Assembly: GCA_017627955.1 (NCBI GenBank)
Contig: JAGAFU010000013.1
Location: 25,421 to 89,420, forward strand
Direction: 5' to 3'
Source of the DNA: Bacteroidales bacterium
GTDB lineage: Bacteria > Bacteroidota > Bacteroidia > Bacteroidales > UBA932
Length of the DNA stretch: 64,000 bases
Part shown: piece by piece, positions 10,027-19,222 of the stretch
How the letters are laid out: every line of letters begins with the position of its first letter
How positions within the stretch are numbered: the stretch's first letter is position 1
Notes under the pieces: generated by a model
Told to the model about the DNA's origin: nothing
Seen by the model: only the letters and a program-made list of their open reading frames with translations
Databases searched by the model: none
Program-made: the position numbers and the translations under genes

Positions 10027-10065
10027 TTTTCGTAAAATAGAACCACATTCGTCATTTTACGAAAA
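10027..10065 (-). promoter_or_regulatory. 12-bp perfect inverted repeat overlapping the stop codon of the GH78-GH3 gene
   Basis: Arms TTTTCGTAAAAT (10027-10038) and ATTTTACGAAAA (10054-10065) are perfectly complementary around a 15-base loop. The right arm encodes the last codons (VFVK, then TGA) of the GH78-GH3 fusion. The stem is AT-rich and lacks a clean following T run, so it is more likely an mRNA 3'-end or processing hairpin than a strong terminator. The remaining gap (9979-10026) is AT-rich with no clear promoter. Confidence 0.45.
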
Positions 10066-13000
10066 CACGTCCCGCCGGAAGCGCTTCTTCATCCGCGTTC
10101 TTTCCGAGCCAAACTTTAAACCAGCCTTCCTCAACGCCGAACTTCATGTCCTTGTCCCACATGGCGAAACGGCGGTAAGGAACCTCGATCTCGACATCTT
10201 TGCTCTCTCCTGGCTTCAACGAGACACGCTTGAAGGCAGCCAGCTCTTTCATCGGCCTGACCACTGAGGCTTTCACGTCGTGGATATAAACCTGGACAAC
10301 CTCGTCACCCTCAACATTTCCGGTGTTGGTCACCTTGACCTTAACCTTGAGAGGCTCATCCTTCCCAAGAGACTCGGGAATCTGGAAGTCGCTGTATTCG
10401 AATGTTGTATAACTGAGGCCAAAGCCGAAAGGATAAAGCGGTTTACCGTCATTCTCAATGTATCCGTAACCTCGTCCGCTTGGCTTGATGGCATAGTACA
10501 TAGGTGTCTGGCCTATGTCCTTGGACCAGGTTATTGGAAGGCGTCCTCCGGGAGTCCTCTTTCCGGTCACGACATCAGCTATCGCCTTACCGCCCTGCTC
10601 TCCGGGATACCAAGCCTCGAGGACCGCGGCCGCTCCATCCACCCAATCGGTGATGTCGATGATACCGCCGTTCTGAAGGACGACGATCACGGGTTTCCCG
10701 GTGGCTATCAGATCACGCACCATCTTCTCCTGGTCGATAGTGATGTCCTGAGCCCGCTGGAAGTCAATGACCAGTCCGCCGGTCACATCCCGGTCACGGA
10801 CCTTCGCCGCCGGAAGCTTGAAGCTGCTGCGGTCACGACCTTCATCCTCGATTATCGAAGGGAAGAAGAACAACACGTCGCAAGAGCCAGCGAGAGACCT
10901 GACGTCCTGTCCCCCTTTGTTCAGGATAACTTGCGCGGACCCTTCGAAAGCCTCCCGGAGTCCTTCCAGGGGTGTCACCCCGTCACCTTCGAAGCGTCCT
11001 CCTGAACGTCTGTAATTGCCCAGGCTCAGGTCGTCAGCCGCAGGACCGAAAACACCTATCTTCCTGACACTCTCCGGTTTAAGAGGAAGGATTCCGTCGT
11101 TCTTTAGCAGTGTCATGACCTTGCAGGCAGCCTCATAAGCAAGCTGCTTATGCTCCTCGGTGCGAACCATGGAAGCCGCCTTATCAGGATCCACGTAGGG
11201 ATCGTCGAAAAGCCCGAGCTCAAACTTAAGGCGCAGAACCCGGCGCACAGCCTCGTCAAGGGTCTTCTCGCTGACCTTCCCTTGCTGAACAAGATCCAGA
11301 AGCCCGAGGGAAGTGATGTGCAGTTCCACGTCAAGACCATTCTCCATACAAAGGGCAAGAGCCTCATCTTCCGTATCGGCCAGTCCGTGATGGCGGCGGA
11401 CGATGTCCACAGCGTCATAGTCGGTGACCACTATTCCCTTGAACCCCCACTCTTTCTTGAGGATATCATTGAGCAGAACGCCGTTGCAGCTGGCAGGAAC
11501 GCCGTCCACCGAGTTGTAGGACGACATGATTCCCCTGGCGCCTCCTTCCTCAACGCAGGCCCGGAACGGCTCCAGGTAGACTTCGCGGAGCACCCTCCAG
11601 GAGTTGGTGGAAGCGTATGAGTCACGGCCGCCTTCGCCGTAATTGTCCACATAATGCTTGGGAGTAGTGACAATTCCTCCCTCTTCAAGCGCCTTCACGA
11701 AAGCCACGCCCATCGCGGAGTTCAACAGCACATCCTCACCATATCCTTCCTGGGTCCTGCCCCAGCGGGGATCCCTGGAAATGTTGACCACGGGAGATAA
11801 AACATGACGCACTCCCACGGCCCTGACCTCCTGGGCGATAACTTGGCAGACGCGGTTGTAGAACTCATCGTCGAAAGTGGCAGCCATACTGATACTCTGA
11901 GGGAAACTGGTAGCTTTGCCCCACATCGCCCCGTGAAGAGCCTCGCAGTGCTGCAGCACGGGGATTCCCCACCGGTTCGCCAAAATGGAGAGGCGGGTGT
12001 CCTCGTTGATCACTTCGGCCACCGATTTAGGATCGGGGGTGATGTTCCTGTCCGTCAGGAAAGGTGCTGGAGTACGGATAAGTCCCTTGGTATAGTCCCT
12101 TTTGTCCAATTCCTCGACTTCAACAAGTTCGGCACTGACCTGGCACACTTTCTCTTCCAGGGACATCCTGCCAAGCAGATCCTCCACCCTCTTCTCAACG
12201 GGTTGGTTCTTATCCCTGTACAGGAAGTTACCAGCCTCGAAGACCGGGCCGTTACCAAGGTCAAGGCTGTATTTGCCCGGGCCAAGGTTCCTGATATAAT
12301 CCGCCCACGGGATATTGACATGGGCCAGAGAGCCTTCCGGCACCTCCACATCCATGTGGATGGCTTTCCCGTCGCGCTTGAACGACACAGCCACAGTTCC
12401 CTTGACGGTCGGGAAGGACAGACTGCAGTTATTGAATATATGCTCGTCAGGAGAAATCGAGAACCTCCTCCAACCGGCCTGGATTGGCGCTATTCCGAAC
12501 ATCTTCGCCGGCAGCACGGCCAGGGGACCACCGCTCCAGGCATGGTTCACGCTTCCGCAATCCCAGTCCCCGTCCACTCCCACGTTCCATCCTTCAAACA
12601 GGGTGTCGTAGTCCGGATGGTTGACGATGAAATCGTATCTCTTGCGCTCACGCTCAAGGGCATAGTCGCCGTGTCCGATGCGGAACAGGGCCTCCATCAC
12701 GTATTTCTCCATATAGGGGCTGGCATGCTCCTCTTTCTTGAGAACCTCGAAAATCGCGTCATACTTGTCTTTCCACGCTATCCCGGCCACGACAGCGAGA
12801 GCCTGTACCCGATCGTCTGTCTCACCCTTGTAATCCGGATGGCGATAGCAGGTTCCAGTCCAGCAGATCCGGTTGATAGCGTTCTTGAGGTCGTTCATAC
12901 GGCCGCGGTAAACCCTGCCGGTGACAATCTCGCCAAGCATGTCTTCCATATAAGTGACTGACTGGAGCGCAAGGATGTACCACATGTTCTGAAGCAGGCG

Positions 13001-14503
13001 CATGTCTTTATTGTCTCCCCAGTCTCCCCAGTTCCAGTCGCCGTCGTGCCACTCCAGGAGCCCGTCTTCGCCCACCTTGTATGTCTCCAGATATCTCTTG
13101 ATCGCTGGCAGGACATATTCGATGGTGGCCCTGTCTCCTGTGTTCATGTAATAGTTCCAGAAACCGTACACTCCGATAGCGGCCAGCATCTGGCATGGAA
13201 GTTCCACGCCGTAGTTGCCGGGGATCGGGGAAAAGAGAATATCGTCAGGCCTCTGCCAGTCGACGAGCTCCCGCATTCCTTTACGGATGAGGGCATGCAG
13301 CGAGGGAGTGAATGTGTAGAAAGCCTCGCCGGAGATGGTCACGATGTCTCCCCACCACTGTCCCCTCTCACGATCGGGGCAGTCGAAGAAATTATCGCGG
13401 GCGTTGACATATATCGTACGTAAACCCTTCTCCCAGAACTTATTGAAGAAAGGATCATCACACTCGAAATGGCCATCGGCCACGGTGTCATACCCGGTCT
13501 CGCGGTACTTCACTCCGGTGACTTTCGCCCCATGTTCCACAGTCAGGATGATCCTCATGCCGTTCATCCATCCGAGGGACTCATATTCCTGGGATCCCGC
13601 TTTCGTGATATACTCGGCCCTGACGCACTCCTCTCCAACATGCGCGTGGTCAGTCTCGATCAGGATCCTATGGCCTCCGGTCTCGTCATCCACAACGAGA
13701 ACCGGAGTCATCTGCATATTGTAAGGGAGCTTGGCGATGACTGTGTCAGCCTCCGCTCCGGGACGGGTCTCGAAAGCCACCTCCTTGATTCCGAAGTCTT
13801 TCCAAAACGGGATGGGACGGCTGTGCAGCTTGCCAAGGGAGCCTTCAAGAACGGTTGATGGGGCAAAACCCTCAGTGGAACCGGTCTGCCAACCTTCAAT
13901 GTCTTTTCTCGCGTCGAAGGATATGCTGCTCTCCGAAAGCCGTAAATTCGGTTCGGGACAGTTGGCCGTACCGTACGACGGATGGACACGGCTGAGCCAG
14001 CTCTCATCACTTTGCAGTCCTATGGACGGGCAACTGAACCAAAGCTGGGCCTCTCCGCTTCCTTTATGGGAGAAACCATCCTTCCCGAAATACCAAAGCA
14101 GCAATGCCAGCTTGTTCTCTCCCCTTTTGAGATAAGGGGCAAGATCCACCTCATCGAAATAACTGTCAGAGGGATTAGGACCTCTCTTGAGCTGACCTTC
14201 GAAAACGACCATCTCGCCGTTGATCCACAGCCAGTACTTGCTGTCCACCGCGATCCTCGCCGGGACACTCCCAGGGATGCTCTTGAGGTTGAAATCCTTC
14301 CTGAAAGCTATCCATTTGTTCGGAGCGTCCGGTCCGGAATCAGCAGAAGTGATTGTAGCCTGGGAATCCAGGACTATATCCTCCGGAGTGAAAACGGCAT
14401 CCACCTTGGCAGTCTTCTTGTCCTGACCGCCACATGAGGCCAAGGTAAGAGCCAGAATCAGGACCGACAGGCGCAAAGCCCATGCGAAACATCTTTTACC
14501 CAT
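10052..14503 (-). CDS. Bifunctional GH78-GH3 fusion (alpha-L-rhamnosidase plus beta-glycosidase), lipoprotein
   Basis: 1483 residues, about twice the length of either parent family. The signal is lipoprotein-like (LALTLASC, Cys24). Residues 35-755 are a GH78-type rhamnosidase: N-terminal beta-sandwiches (KWIAFRKDF, WLWINGEMVVFEGQ), an (alpha/alpha)6 core with DCPDRERGQWWGD (374-386), the EWHDGDWNWGDWG segment and the typical NHAWSGGP (653-660), then a C-terminal beta domain. Residues 760-1483 are a complete GH3 module: LPVEKRVDDLLGRM-like opening, RDPRWGRTQEGYGED, nucleophile VVTDYDAV (D1028), and an FnIII-like tail. The frame is continuous across the junction. The GH3 half is a close paralogue of the neighbouring gene at 14521-16788. 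Known GH78 enzymes remove alpha-L-rhamnose, so the fusion may take off rhamnose and then the exposed beta-linked sugar. Confidence 0.9.
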   Translation of the reverse strand: MGKRCFAWALRLSVLILALTLASCGGQDKKTAKVDAVFTPEDIVLDSQATITSADSGPDAPNKWIAFRKDFNLKSIPGSVPARIAVDSKYWLWINGEMVVFEGQLKRGPNPSDSYFDEVDLAPYLKRGENKLALLLWYFGKDGFSHKGSGEAQLWFSCPSIGLQSDESWLSRVHPSYGTANCPEPNLRLSESSISFDARKDIEGWQTGSTEGFAPSTVLEGSLGKLHSRPIPFWKDFGIKEVAFETRPGAEADTVIAKLPYNMQMTPVLVVDDETGGHRILIETDHAHVGEECVRAEYITKAGSQEYESLGWMNGMRIILTVEHGAKVTGVKYRETGYDTVADGHFECDDPFFNKFWEKGLRTIYVNARDNFFDCPDRERGQWWGDIVTISGEAFYTFTPSLHALIRKGMRELVDWQRPDDILFSPIPGNYGVELPCQMLAAIGVYGFWNYYMNTGDRATIEYVLPAIKRYLETYKVGEDGLLEWHDGDWNWGDWGDNKDMRLLQNMWYILALQSVTYMEDMLGEIVTGRVYRGRMNDLKNAINRICWTGTCYRHPDYKGETDDRVQALAVVAGIAWKDKYDAIFEVLKKEEHASPYMEKYVMEALFRIGHGDYALERERKRYDFIVNHPDYDTLFEGWNVGVDGDWDCGSVNHAWSGGPLAVLPAKMFGIAPIQAGWRRFSISPDEHIFNNCSLSFPTVKGTVAVSFKRDGKAIHMDVEVPEGSLAHVNIPWADYIRNLGPGKYSLDLGNGPVFEAGNFLYRDKNQPVEKRVEDLLGRMSLEEKVCQVSAELVEVEELDKRDYTKGLIRTPAPFLTDRNITPDPKSVAEVINEDTRLSILANRWGIPVLQHCEALHGAMWGKATSFPQSISMAATFDDEFYNRVCQVIAQEVRAVGVRHVLSPVVNISRDPRWGRTQEGYGEDVLLNSAMGVAFVKALEEGGIVTTPKHYVDNYGEGGRDSYASTNSWRVLREVYLEPFRACVEEGGARGIMSSYNSVDGVPASCNGVLLNDILKKEWGFKGIVVTDYDAVDIVRRHHGLADTEDEALALCMENGLDVELHITSLGLLDLVQQGKVSEKTLDEAVRRVLRLKFELGLFDDPYVDPDKAASMVRTEEHKQLAYEAACKVMTLLKNDGILPLKPESVRKIGVFGPAADDLSLGNYRRSGGRFEGDGVTPLEGLREAFEGSAQVILNKGGQDVRSLAGSCDVLFFFPSIIEDEGRDRSSFKLPAAKVRDRDVTGGLVIDFQRAQDITIDQEKMVRDLIATGKPVIVVLQNGGIIDITDWVDGAAAVLEAWYPGEQGGKAIADVVTGKRTPGGRLPITWSKDIGQTPMYYAIKPSGRGYGYIENDGKPLYPFGFGLSYTTFEYSDFQIPESLGKDEPLKVKVKVTNTGNVEGDEVVQVYIHDVKASVVRPMKELAAFKRVSLKPGESKDVEIEVPYRRFAMWDKDMKFGVEEGWFKVWLGKNADEEALPAGRVFVK

Positions 14504-14520
14504 AAATATTTATTTGATTA

Positions 14521-16788
14521 TCAAATATTTCCTCCTTTAACAAGCACTCTTCCACCATCGATTTTGTTCTCAGCGTCACGGCCAAGCCAAACTTCGAACC
14601 AACCTTCCTCAACACCGAACTTCAAGTCCTGGTCCCACATCGCGAAACGGCGGTAAGGAATCTCGATATCAACTGTCTTGCTTTCTCCCGGTTTAAGGGT
14701 TATCCTCTTGAAGGCCGCAAGCTCCTTGAGAGGACGCGCCACGGAAGCGAGCTCATCGTGGATGTAAGCCTGCACCACTTCGTCGCCTTCCACGGCTCCC
14801 GTGTTGGTCACTGTGACTTCAATCTTAAGGGCGTTGCCATTTTCAAGGGATTCGGCCATCTTCATGCCTGAATACTCGAATGTGGTGTAGCTCAGGCCAT
14901 AGCCGAACGGGAACAGAGGCTTGCCATCGTTCTCGACATATCCGTATCCTCGGCCGCTGGGCTTGATGGAATAGTAGTACGGATTCTGTCCCATTGACTT
15001 CACCCAGCTGATAGGCAGACGGCCTCCGGGGTTGACAGTGCCGGTGATCACGTCGGCGATAGCCTTGCCGCCCTGCTCTCCGGGATACCAAGCCTCCAGA
15101 ACCGCGGCTGTCTTATCGACCCAATCAGTGATGTCGATCACAGAGCCGTTCTGCAGCACGACGATCACAGGCTTCCCGGTTGCGATAAGGTCACGCACCA
15201 TCTTCTCCTGATCGATATCTATTTGAGTCAGTTTCGTGTCATCGATGATGACACCATGAGACTCCTCACTTCCCACTGTCATGTGGGTGGAAGGCAGTTT
15301 GAAGCTGCTGCGGTCCGCTCCTTCATCCTCGGTGATAGAAGGGAAGAAGAACAACACGTCACTGATCCTGGCCAAAGAGGCGACCTCCTGTCCAGGCTTG
15401 TTCAGTACCACATCGGCAGTGCCCTTGAAAGCGTCTTTCAATCCCTGGAAAGGGGTCATCGCGTCACCTTTCCATCCACCTCTCGGGCCATTGTAATCAC
15501 CCAGGCTCAAGACATTCGCTCCAGGGCCATAAACTCCTATCCTTCTGACACTTCCGGGCTTCAAAGGCAGGATTCCATTGTTCTTGAGCAAGGTCATCGA
15601 CTCTTTGGCGGCCTCATAGGCGAGATCCCTGTGCTCCTGGCTCCTAACGATCTGGGCGGCCTTCTCCGGATCCACGAGAGGCTCTTCGAAAAGGCCAAGC
15701 TCAAACTTTAGACGCAGAACCCTGCGGACACTCTCGTCAAGGGTCTTCTCGCTGACCTTACCTTCTTTCACAAGATCCAGAAGGCTCTCGCTAGTCCCGG
15801 CCAACTGCAAGTCAAGGCCGTTCTCGAGACAGAGCGCGAGGGCGTCATCGGTAGTCGGAGCCATCTTATGCGCGTCGCTCACACCTTCAACTCCACCGTA
15901 ATCGGAGACAACAATCCCTTTGAATCCCCACTCGTCCTTAAGGATGTCCTTAAGCAGGACGCTATTGCAGCTGGAAGGGACACCGTCCACAGAATTATAT
16001 GAAGCCATGATTCCCCTGGCTCCTCCATCCTGGACACAGGCTCTGAAAGGCTCAAGATAAACCTCCCTGAGAGCCCTCCACGATGTCATGGAAGCAAAAG
16101 AGTCATGTCCACCTTCGCCGTAGTTATCGACATAATGCTTGGGGCTGGCCACAACGCCCTCTCCCTCAAGTCCCTTGACATAGGCGACACCCATCAGGGA
16201 GTTCATCAGCACATCTTCGCCGTAGCTCTCTTGAGTCCTGCCCCAGCGCTGATCCCTGGTGATGTTCACCACGGGGGCATATACCTGACGCACACCGACT
16301 GCCCTGAGCTCTTTGCCTACCGCCTGTCCGACTCTGTTGTACAACTCATCGTCGAAAGTGGCGGCCATGCTGATACTCTGCGGGAAACAAGTGGCATAGC
16401 AACTTTGGGCTCCGTGCAGGGCCTCGCCATGCTGAAGGACGGGGATTCCCCAACGATTGGCCTCAATCGAGAGACGGGTATCCTCATTAATTATCTCCGC
16501 AGCTGATTTTGGATCAGCGTCACGGCCAGCATCCGGAAGGAAATGGCCCGGATTCCTGACATGTCCCTTGGAGTAATTCCTCTTGTCCCAGTCATTAGGG
16601 AACAACAGCTGGGCGCTGATCTGGTCCACTTTCTCCTCAACGCTCATTCGGCCCAGAAGGTCGTCCACCCGTTTCTCCACTGGAAGGGAACTGTCCTTGT
16701 AACGAGGCTCAGCACCCTCGCCACATGAAACCGCCACGGCCAGCGCGGCCGCGAGGGTAAGAGAATTGAAAAGTCTGTAAGCTCTCAT
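14521..16788 (-). CDS. GH3 family beta-glycosidase, lipoprotein
   Basis: 755 residues with a lipoprotein signal (AVAVSC, Cys22). It has the GH3 barrel (33-340) with FPQSISMAATFDDELY, RDQRWGRTQESYGED, KHYVDNYGEGG and nucleophile VVSDYGG (D296), then the second alpha/beta domain and a C-terminal FnIII-like domain ending in RRFAMWDQDLKFGVEEGWF. There is no PA14 insert. Residue-by-residue similarity to the GH3 half of the adjacent GH78-GH3 fusion is very high (for example SVDGVPSSCN/SVDGVPASCN, EAWYPGEQGGKAIADV identical, FGVEEGWF identical), and the DNA is also close, so the two arose by tandem duplication. Beta-glucosidase or beta-xylosidase are the usual activities. It begins 7 bases after the GH95 stop. 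Confidence 0.9.
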   Translation of the reverse strand: MRAYRLFNSLTLAAALAVAVSCGEGAEPRYKDSSLPVEKRVDDLLGRMSVEEKVDQISAQLLFPNDWDKRNYSKGHVRNPGHFLPDAGRDADPKSAAEIINEDTRLSIEANRWGIPVLQHGEALHGAQSCYATCFPQSISMAATFDDELYNRVGQAVGKELRAVGVRQVYAPVVNITRDQRWGRTQESYGEDVLMNSLMGVAYVKGLEGEGVVASPKHYVDNYGEGGHDSFASMTSWRALREVYLEPFRACVQDGGARGIMASYNSVDGVPSSCNSVLLKDILKDEWGFKGIVVSDYGGVEGVSDAHKMAPTTDDALALCLENGLDLQLAGTSESLLDLVKEGKVSEKTLDESVRRVLRLKFELGLFEEPLVDPEKAAQIVRSQEHRDLAYEAAKESMTLLKNNGILPLKPGSVRRIGVYGPGANVLSLGDYNGPRGGWKGDAMTPFQGLKDAFKGTADVVLNKPGQEVASLARISDVLFFFPSITEDEGADRSSFKLPSTHMTVGSEESHGVIIDDTKLTQIDIDQEKMVRDLIATGKPVIVVLQNGSVIDITDWVDKTAAVLEAWYPGEQGGKAIADVITGTVNPGGRLPISWVKSMGQNPYYYSIKPSGRGYGYVENDGKPLFPFGYGLSYTTFEYSGMKMAESLENGNALKIEVTVTNTGAVEGDEVVQAYIHDELASVARPLKELAAFKRITLKPGESKTVDIEIPYRRFAMWDQDLKFGVEEGWFEVWLGRDAENKIDGGRVLVKGGNI

Positions 16789-16795
16789 CGTATTA

Positions 16796-19198
16796 TCAGA
16801 ATTTAATGATACTCGGTTTCCCTGCCTTGAAACTAACTTTCTTTATCTTATCCCCGTAACGCACAGGATATTTGCATGTGTTGTCGGGGGTAATGGTCGC
16901 GCTCTGGAGGACACCGTCCTTCCAAGTGATGTCCACCGTGAAACCGCCTCTTGCCCTGAGGCCTTTGACCCGGCCGTCAGCCCATGACTTGGGTATTGCC
17001 GGAAGTAAGTGAATCTCACCGGCATGGGACTGGATAAGCATCTCGGCTATACCGGAAGTACCACCGAAATTACCGTCGATCTGGAACGGCGGGTGAGTGT
17101 CGAAGAGGTTTTTCTGGGTAGACTTGGCAAGCAGGGCGTCAACATTGGCTCCCGCCTCCTCACCGTCCCGCAGACGAGCGTAGAAATTGATCAGCCACGC
17201 CCTGCTCCAGCCGGTGTATGATCCCTGACGAGTGACTGGATCCTCATTGTATTTGCGCCGGCGCTCAATCGTGCGCTTCGCGGCGGCGAATATCTCAGGA
17301 TTCTTGTCCGTGATCATCGTGCCGGGATAGAGGCCGAAAAGATGGGACATGTGGCGGTGGCCAGGCTCCATTTCCTCATAATCCTCAATCCATTCCTGGA
17401 TGGTGTCGTAACGCTTGCCTATCTTGAGAGGAGGGAGCTTCGCCATAGCCTCCTTGACCTTGGTCCGGAAAGCTGGATCGTCTCCAAGGATCTCTGAAGC
17501 CTTTATCACGGCTTGGAAGAGCTCGTGGGCGATCTCGATGTCCATTGTCGCTGAATATGTGAGATTGTAAGTCCCTTTCTTTCCCGGAAGCCTATAGCCG
17601 TTCTCGGGCGAGTTGGACGGGGCTGTGGCAAGGTAGCCGTTCTTGTCCGTGATCATGAAAGAAAGGAGGAACTCGACGGACTCCTTCATCGCCGGATAAG
17701 CCTGGTCCCTCAGATAATCCTTGTCCATCGTGAACAGGTAGTGGTCCCACTGGTGAAGGGTAAGCCAGGAGCCAGCGATAGGGAAGGTTCCCCAGCCGAC
17801 TCCGTCGCTGATAGAAGTGTGCCCGAACAAGTCGGCCACATGATTCACGGTCCATCCTTCAGCGCCGAATGTCTTGCTTGCAGTCACTCGGCCGGGTACC
17901 CGGATCGCGTTGATCCAGTTGGAGAAAGGAATGACTGTCTCGGAGAGGTTGCAGACCTCGGCCGGCCAGTAATTCATCTGGATATTGATGTTCGTGTGGT
18001 AGTCAGCGTTCCACGCGGCCTCGATGTCCTGGTTCCAAATGCCCTGGAGATTGGCGGGAAGCCTGCCGGGAGCTCTGGACGAGCCAGCCAGCATGTAACG
18101 GCCATACTGGAAATACAATGCGGCAAGAGCGGGATCGGACTTACCTTCCCGCATTCTCGCAAGTCTCTCGTCAGTAGGTACTTCCGACATTGAAGGATCG
18201 CCCAAAGTCAAGGAAACCCTGCCCATGATGGAGCTATGATCCTCAACATGTCTCGCCTTAAGGTCGGCGTATGATTTGCCCTCAACGGCTTTGAGCTGAG
18301 CGGCACAAAGAGCGGTAGGATCGATCGAACGGTCATAATCAAGTTTCGCCATGTTGTAGTCCGTGTTCATCGCTACAAGGATAACCACCTCGTCCGCCTT
18401 GTCAACGAATATGGCGCTGCCGGTGTTGGTTAACGATCCTCCTTTATTGATGGCTTTTATCTTTCCCGCGAACTTCATGTGAACTCCGGGAGCTCCCTGA
18501 TCCTTACCGGGGAGGTCGACCAGCTGGCCTTTTATGTCAAGACCGGAAGGACCGTCAGCGGTGACCGACACGTCCGTGGGACGCTGGTAAGATATCTTGA
18601 ATGTCAAAGCGCCAGGCTTGTCAGCGGAGATTTTCACGACCACTATGTTATCGGGAGCCGAGGCGAACACCTCACGGGTGTACTTCACATCCCCGGCCTT
18701 GAAGGTGGTGACATTCAGTCCCGACATGACATCAAGTGAACGCTCATATCCACTTAAGCCTTCCGGGTAGAAATATTCGCCTTCCCTGGAGTCGCGTCTG
18801 AAGAAATCAATAAGCAGGTCTCCGAAAGTCTGGTAAGAGCGAATCCTCAAGGGATTTCCGGCCAGACTCTTGTTCGCCAGCGCGATGGCCTCCGGGACCT
18901 TGCCGTCTAGCAGCAGTTGTTGAAGCTCAGGCATTATTGCCGCCGAAGGGGCGTTGCCATCCTCTGGACACCCTGCCCAAAGACTCTCCTCATTGAGCTG
19001 GATAGTTTCATTCCAGGGGTTACCATAGACCATGGCTCCGATCCTTCCGTTTCCTACAGGAAGAGCCTCATTCCAGTCTTTCGCCTCCTGTTTGTACCAC
19101 AATGTGGTCGTTTTGTCCTGCCCGGCATTAACTTTGGGCATCCCCGTCAGAGTGGCCGCCACCACGGCCATCCCGATCATCAAAAACCTCCTTAACAT
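16796..19198 (-). CDS. GH95 family alpha-L-fucosidase or alpha-L-galactosidase
   Basis: 800 residues, the usual GH95 length, with a signal peptide (about 1-25, MPKVNAGQ). The N-terminal beta-sandwich has the family motif [16 protein letters not shown] near 45-60 and [13 protein letters not shown]. The central (alpha/alpha)6 barrel includes [20 protein letters not shown] (around 395-415), which holds the Asn/Asp catalytic relay of the family, and the [23 protein letters not shown] segment (read as adjoining pieces) near 710-735. Family members are inverting alpha-1,2-L-fucosidases; some PUL versions, for example for rhamnogalacturonan II and xyloglucan, prefer L-galactose. There are 24 bases between it and the GH99-like gene upstream. 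Confidence 0.92.
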   Translation of the reverse strand: MLRRFLMIGMAVVAATLTGMPKVNAGQDKTTTLWYKQEAKDWNEALPVGNGRIGAMVYGNPWNETIQLNEESLWAGCPEDGNAPSAAIMPELQQLLLDGKVPEAIALANKSLAGNPLRIRSYQTFGDLLIDFFRRDSREGEYFYPEGLSGYERSLDVMSGLNVTTFKAGDVKYTREVFASAPDNIVVVKISADKPGALTFKISYQRPTDVSVTADGPSGLDIKGQLVDLPGKDQGAPGVHMKFAGKIKAINKGGSLTNTGSAIFVDKADEVVILVAMNTDYNMAKLDYDRSIDPTALCAAQLKAVEGKSYADLKARHVEDHSSIMGRVSLTLGDPSMSEVPTDERLARMREGKSDPALAALYFQYGRYMLAGSSRAPGRLPANLQGIWNQDIEAAWNADYHTNINIQMNYWPAEVCNLSETVIPFSNWINAIRVPGRVTASKTFGAEGWTVNHVADLFGHTSISDGVGWGTFPIAGSWLTLHQWDHYLFTMDKDYLRDQAYPAMKESVEFLLSFMITDKNGYLATAPSNSPENGYRLPGKKGTYNLTYSATMDIEIAHELFQAVIKASEILGDDPAFRTKVKEAMAKLPPLKIGKRYDTIQEWIEDYEEMEPGHRHMSHLFGLYPGTMITDKNPEIFAAAKRTIERRRKYNEDPVTRQGSYTGWSRAWLINFYARLRDGEEAGANVDALLAKSTQKNLFDTHPPFQIDGNFGGTSGIAEMLIQSHAGEIHLLPAIPKSWADGRVKGLRARGGFTVDITWKDGVLQSATITPDNTCKYPVRYGDKIKKVSFKAGKPSIIKF

Positions 19199-19222
19199 AC
19201 TCTGTAGTTAATTATTAAACAA

